This document shows positions 61,468 to 64,000 of a stretch of DNA of 64,000 bases, one piece after another (position 1 is the first letter of the stretch; every line of letters begins with the position of its first letter). A program made the position numbers and the translations under genes. A model generated the notes under the pieces. That model searched no databases. It had not been told where the DNA came from and saw nothing but the letters and a program-made list of their open reading frames with translations. Origin of the DNA: Batillaria attramentaria (taxonomy: Eukaryota > Mollusca > Gastropoda > Batillariidae); assembly GCA_018292915.2 (NCBI GenBank), contig JACVVK020000038.1, positions 2,021,501 to 2,085,500 on the forward strand, read 5' to 3'.

Positions 61468-64000
61468 TTGTTAGTTGAAAATACATGTAGTGCCCTGCCA
61501 TATCATAAAAATGAATAATAATAAAATTCATTTGAATGTAACGCCTGTCTCACAGTAGAAGCTCCAGGCGCCATTACAGTAGCAGGTAAAAACAAGATCA
61601 ATTTGACAAGGTATTAAAACACATTCAAATGAACAAGACTGGGGAATTTTCAGTCATTTTCTTCATTTTTGAAGACTTGCATGTCAGTACCAAGGCAGTA
61701 TTTTACTTTTGGGTGCCAGGAGAGGTTACTAAATGCCTTTGATTTTGAATATGCTAAAATTGGTTTCTAAAGTGGGATGTTGCCTACATGGCCCCCCAGC
61801 AGAGCGCAGCCTCTGCATCCTAGCCTAGATTTCAGTGTTTGTTATTTTCCTCAGCATTTCCCTGGCCTGATGAACATGACCACACACACACACACACGCA
61901 CACTGAAGTCTGCATGGTTATGTACATAAGCCCATTGTTTCGCTGTTTCCTATTGTCTGAATCTTTCTTCTCCAGCTACTCCACAGAGGTGTTCTTCACA
62001 CTTGGAAATAAACTGGTTCAGACACAGTATGACTGGCTGGTGAACGACCTCAGTAAAGCCAACAGGTTCCGCCGGATACGGCCGTGGATCATCGCTTTCG
62101 GCCATCGCCCCATGTATTGTTCCACCGTGTCAGGGGATGACTGCACAAAGAACAACTCCCTCGTGAGAGCTGGGTAAGGACTGTCTCGTGGGGTTGTTCT
62201 CGTGTGGTTGTCTCGTGTGGTTGTCTCGTGTGGTTGTCTCGTGTGGTTGTCTCGTGTGGTTGTCTCGTGTGGTTGTCTCGTGTGGTTGTCTCGTGTGGTT
62301 GTCTCGTGTGGTTGTCTCGTGTGGTTGTCTCGTGTGGTTGTCTCGTGTGGTTGTCTCGTGTGGTTGTCTCGTGTGGTTGTCTCGTGTGGTTGTCTCGTGT
62401 GGTTGTCTCGTGTGGTTGTCTCGTGTGGTTGTCTCGTGTGGTTGTCTCGTGTGGTTGTCTCGTGTGGTTGTCTCGTGTGGTTGTCTCGTGTGGTTGTCTC
62501 GTGTGGTTGTCTCGTGTGGTTGTCTCGTGTGGTTGTCTCGTGTGGTTGTCTCGTGTGGTTGTCTCGTGTGGTTGTCTCGTGTGGTTGTCTCGTGTGGTTG
62601 TCTCGTGTGGTTGTCTCGTGTGGTTGTTTCAGCCTACAGCTCTTTTCATACCTTGTTTTTGCATTCCCCTTTCTGCGTCTGGTTCTCTTCCCAACGCCTG
62701 GGTACTTCTGCAGTGACTGCATTTGCTGGTAAATTCCAGTATTTTACTGGTTGAAATTTGGAGACACAGGATACAAAATTGGCTGTCATTGTGTTAACTA
62801 GTGGTTCCTGTCACCGTGCTTGTTCAGGAAGGACAAGCCGACAAGTCCAAGTGTGGAAGATCATTCACAGATGTATTGTTCTCGATCACATTTGACTGGC
62901 ACTGGTTCCAATGACCAGCTTACCAATTTTCTTTCACTGATTTGCTGCCCGCACAATTGCAGGACAGGTTTAAAAAGCTACTAGTGAGATCACTGTTTTG
63001 GTTTTGGTTGCTGTATCAAAAGGTTACAATCAAAAGTGATGGTACTTTCAGGGTTTCATATGTATGGCAACTATAGGTTGAACAAACTGTCCTGGCTGAC
63101 AGTAAAAGTACAGGACGTTAGTCTACTGTCTACTGTTGTACTGTTGTACAGAAATGATTGGATGACCGGCCCCCGTAGTGTAGTGGTTAGCACTTCGGAT
63201 CATGGACCGGGAGATCTGGGTTCGAATCCCAGCCGAGGCAAGCAGGATTTTTCATACCTAGGTTGGCTCCTACCCAGAGCGGGTGTGCTATGGGCCCAAT
63301 GGGGAGGCTGTTGCCACACAGCCGAGCTTCACCCACTTCACAGGTGCGACTTTGGGGGTGCTTCCCTTTGTATGACACGTCTTATGATGTGGATGATTAC
63401 ACGGCCGGCACCGCAGGTGCCGTAGTTCCCGGGCCTGGTTAATGCCGGGATATTTATGACAGGAAGCGTGGAATGCGGCCCTGTCCCGCAGTCCCAAACC
63501 ACATGGACCTCCATAGCATCATCTTACTATCATCCTCATCTCCATCATCATGCATAATAAAAATTGTCCCAGCTTCCGAGTCCTCCGTAGGTTCCACCCA
63601 TGACCTGGGAGGAACACCACTAGAGCTGGCAAAGAGTTGGGGCAGCAAAAAAAAAAAAAAAAGAAGAAATGATTGGATGTGTGGCCTCCGTTATAGGAAA
63701 ATAATAGGACATTTCAAAAATGGATTGGTCTGTGACCAATGACGGACGTGGATATTGAGCCCTGTACTTTCATGGTTGTTGTGCAAGGGTGAAATACTCT
63801 GCCTACAGGCAGCAGTTGATCGATCTGGAAATTTTCCTGTTTGAGCATTAGAGAGAAAATGAATGTTGATGAGTGCTAGTTTCCTGCATAACTCACTGAG
63901 TGTGAATTGTGTTCACTGTTTCTTGCTGTGGGCAGTCAGCATGGCCCGTTTCCCATTTTCAAACTGATCTCTGCAATGTGTTTCAGCTTTGAAGAGCTGT
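56249..64000 (+). CDS. ACP7-like: Purple acid phosphatase (acid phosphatase type 7-like), 3' partial
   Basis: A secreted metallo-phosphatase that hydrolyses phosphate monoesters at acid pH. Exons, all with GT-AG borders and agreeing phases: 56249-56336, 57139-57347, 58592-58684, 59486-59635, 60076-60151, 61086-61206, 61976-62173, and 63987 onward (runs off the window). Residues 1-23 are a signal peptide (MLMKYLTTVSVCFANILIIS). Residues about 30-130 are the N-terminal fibronectin-like domain (PQHVHLAYGDTLTAIVIVW; LVPSTTYYYRPVS). The catalytic domain follows with the metal-binding motifs YGDLG, HVGDFAY and CPGNHE (across the exon 5-6 junction), then WIIAFGHRPMYCS. The last visible exon begins GFEEL, as expected for the family. 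The final GHxH motif lies beyond the window. About 315 codons are seen of the usual 430-450. The introns hold MITEs, a SINE and tandem repeats. Confidence 0.93.
56680..56708. repeat. (AT)n microsatellite in phosphatase intron 1
   Basis: About 14 AT units. Confidence 0.95.
57486..57816. mobile_element. MITE family K (331 bp), hAT-like ends, 5-bp duplication
   Basis: TIRs: CAGGGGCGCCGGAAG at the left; the right end CTGGTTCCGGCGCCCCTG is its near-complement. GGCGT is repeated on both sides (57481-57485 and 57817-57821). Inside is a tandem duplication: GAACCAGTGAGCCAGTGAAA GGAAGGACGTTACCC near 57640 and GAACCAGGGAGCCACTGAAA GGTAGGCCGTTGCCC near 57738, each followed by an AGATGCTGC(A/G)CAGAC-type block. 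It lies in phosphatase intron 2. Confidence 0.88.
57875..58124. mobile_element. MITE family J (250 bp, TIRs of about 70 bp)
   Basis: The left arm AGTTGGTATAATTCGCCTGT TAGGGGGTGCAAATG pairs with the right arm, whose reverse complement is AGTTGGTATAGTTCGCCCGT TAGGGGGTGCAAATG. Pairing continues through ACCAGTCAATTTCGTCAATATT. No clear target duplication. It lies in phosphatase intron 2, between MITE K and MITE N copy 2. Confidence 0.92.
58151..58538 (+). mobile_element. MITE family N, copy 2
   Basis: Matches 52824-53164. The left TIR is TGTTGTTTCTGGTAAC; the right end GTTACCAGAAAC is followed by a T run rather than the full TIR. It has about 45 extra bases (GATGACTCAAGTTTACCAAG and onward) near 58332 relative to copy 1. 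It ends about 50 bp before phosphatase exon 3. Confidence 0.88.
58760..59110. repeat. Possible inverted element in phosphatase intron 3
   Basis: ACAGACGTAAAGAGATAGAC GCACCGC (58783) and its partner GCGGTGCGTCTATCTCTATA CGTCTGT (59066) form an inverted repeat that brackets about 310 bp, and G runs lie just outside on the left. The core contains a diverged direct repeat, CCAATACTATGCGCGCTATG TAAACAGCTG / CCAATGCTATGCACGCTATG TAAACAGCTG (58944 and 58984). It is likely a MITE. Confidence 0.75.
59228..59333 (+). mobile_element. SINE family B, 3' fragment
   Basis: AATAGGTATTGGGTGGCGCT GCGCCACGGTGACGCGCTTC CCCC..GGGATAATAAAGTAGT and an A run match the 3' part of the SINE at 29510-29822, in opposite orientation. 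It lies in phosphatase intron 3. Confidence 0.85.
59832..59975. repeat. (CT)n and (CT)n(CA)n microsatellites in phosphatase intron 4
   Basis: (CT)n at about 59832-59861 and (CT)n merging into (CA)n at about 59904-59975. Confidence 0.95.
60381..60950 (+). repeat. 91-bp tandem repeat, 6 copies, in phosphatase intron 5
   Basis: Units start at 60381, 60472, 60563, 60654, 60745 and 60836, with a diverging partial unit at 60927. The unit begins AAGCACTTAAAATCATGCTG and ends AAAGAGTGTTTGCCTCTG. The copies are nearly identical (one C/T change in the third), so the array expanded recently. Confidence 0.97.
61376..61467. repeat. (CA)n microsatellite in phosphatase intron 6
   Basis: A pure CA tract of about 80 bp, preceded by GTATGTGTGCATGCGTG. 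Confidence 0.95.
62184..62629 (+). repeat. 13-bp tandem array (about 33 copies) next to a splice donor
   Basis: The unit is GGTTGTCTCGTGT, almost perfectly repeated, beginning about 10-20 bp after the donor of phosphatase exon 7 (62173|GTAAGG). The first units (CTGTCTCGTGGGGTTGTTCTC) are degenerate and look like the seed. Frames through it encode a 13-residue repeat on each strand purely because of the period. Confidence 0.97.
62630..63164. other. Phosphatase intron 7, unassigned part
   Basis: Non-coding between the 13-bp array and the SINE; no repeat recognised. Confidence 0.5.
63165..63664 (+). mobile_element. tRNA-derived SINE family A, copy 2, with 15-bp target duplication
   Basis: The head CCCCCGTAGTGTAGTGGTTA GCACTTCGGATCATGG with GGTTCGAATCCCAGCCG is tRNA-like (A and B boxes). 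The body is about 400 bp and ends in an A run (63648-63662). AGAAATGATTGGATG occurs at 63150-63164 and again at 63665-63679. It lies in phosphatase intron 7. Its 3' half is shared with the minus-strand copy at 40836-41283. Confidence 0.95.
63680..63986. other. Phosphatase intron 7, end
   Basis: Non-coding up to the acceptor TGTGTTTCAG (63977-63986). No repeat recognised. Confidence 0.5.

Noticed and set aside
62018..62754. Frames of 170-234 codons across the 13-bp array
   Set aside because: They arise from the repeat period and overlap a real phosphatase exon on one side. All three plus frames are open, which is a mark of repeat sequence and not of coding.
63172..63245. Functional tRNA gene
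   Set aside because: The tRNA-like head continues directly into a 400-bp body with poly(A) tail and target duplication, and the acceptor stem does not pair. It is a SINE. The same holds for 47512, 42720, 41283, 29822 and 35800.

Overview
This window reads as nuclear DNA from a marine invertebrate, most likely a mollusc (my guess is a gastropod). Genes have introns with GT-AG borders. There are very long (CA)n and (CT)n tracts, several tRNA-derived SINE families, a LINE with an intact ORF2, and many terminal-inverted-repeat (TIR) elements. The gene families (TRIM-NHL, single-exon Toll-like receptor, purple acid phosphatase) are ones that are expanded or common in molluscs. Nothing looks bacterial or viral. 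The taxon is inferred from this overall character, not from a database match.

Layout. 1-2.07 kb: microsatellites and one copy of a dispersed repeat. 2.08-6.28 kb: a minus-strand LINE with a 1263-residue endonuclease/reverse transcriptase ORF. 7.5-8.1 kb: a compound microsatellite. 8.5-12.3 kb: two related satellites (42 bp and 54 bp units) around a second, interrupted copy of the dispersed repeat. 13.2-16.5 kb: a minus-strand TRIM-NHL gene whose RING exon is split by a 1.24 kb Harbinger-like transposon. 17.3-22.3 kb: a rearranged locus. The N-terminal exons of one gene lie on the plus strand, its downstream part lies inverted on the minus strand, and a 1.3 kb solo LTR sits inside the inverted part; a THAP-domain exon starts on the minus strand nearby. 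24.6-28.1 kb: two foldback elements, a MITE and a 23-bp palindromic tandem array. 29.5-33.4 kb: mostly non-genic, with one SINE. 33.5-37.3 kb: an apparently intact second TRIM-NHL gene (minus strand). 37.5-48.8 kb: SINEs, a 94-bp perfect palindrome, a LINE remnant and microsatellites. 49.3-51.4 kb: an uninterrupted Toll-like receptor ORF flanked by pieces of one MITE family. 52.8-54.7 kb: MITEs and a 44-bp minisatellite. 56.2-64 kb: seven complete exons and the start of an eighth of a secreted purple acid phosphatase, with introns full of MITEs and tandem repeats.

How the genes relate. The two TRIM-NHL genes are diverged tandem paralogues (same strand, same exon structure, about 20 kb apart); one is broken by a transposon and the other is open. 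TRIM-NHL proteins and TLRs are both families used in innate immunity in molluscs, but nothing here shows they act together. The phosphatase is a separate secreted enzyme. The window's most unusual content is its record of mobile-element activity: target-site duplications can be read for a solo LTR (5 bp), a Harbinger-like element (3 bp, or 5 bp with a shifted boundary), a foldback element (8 bp), a MITE (5 bp) and a SINE (15 bp).
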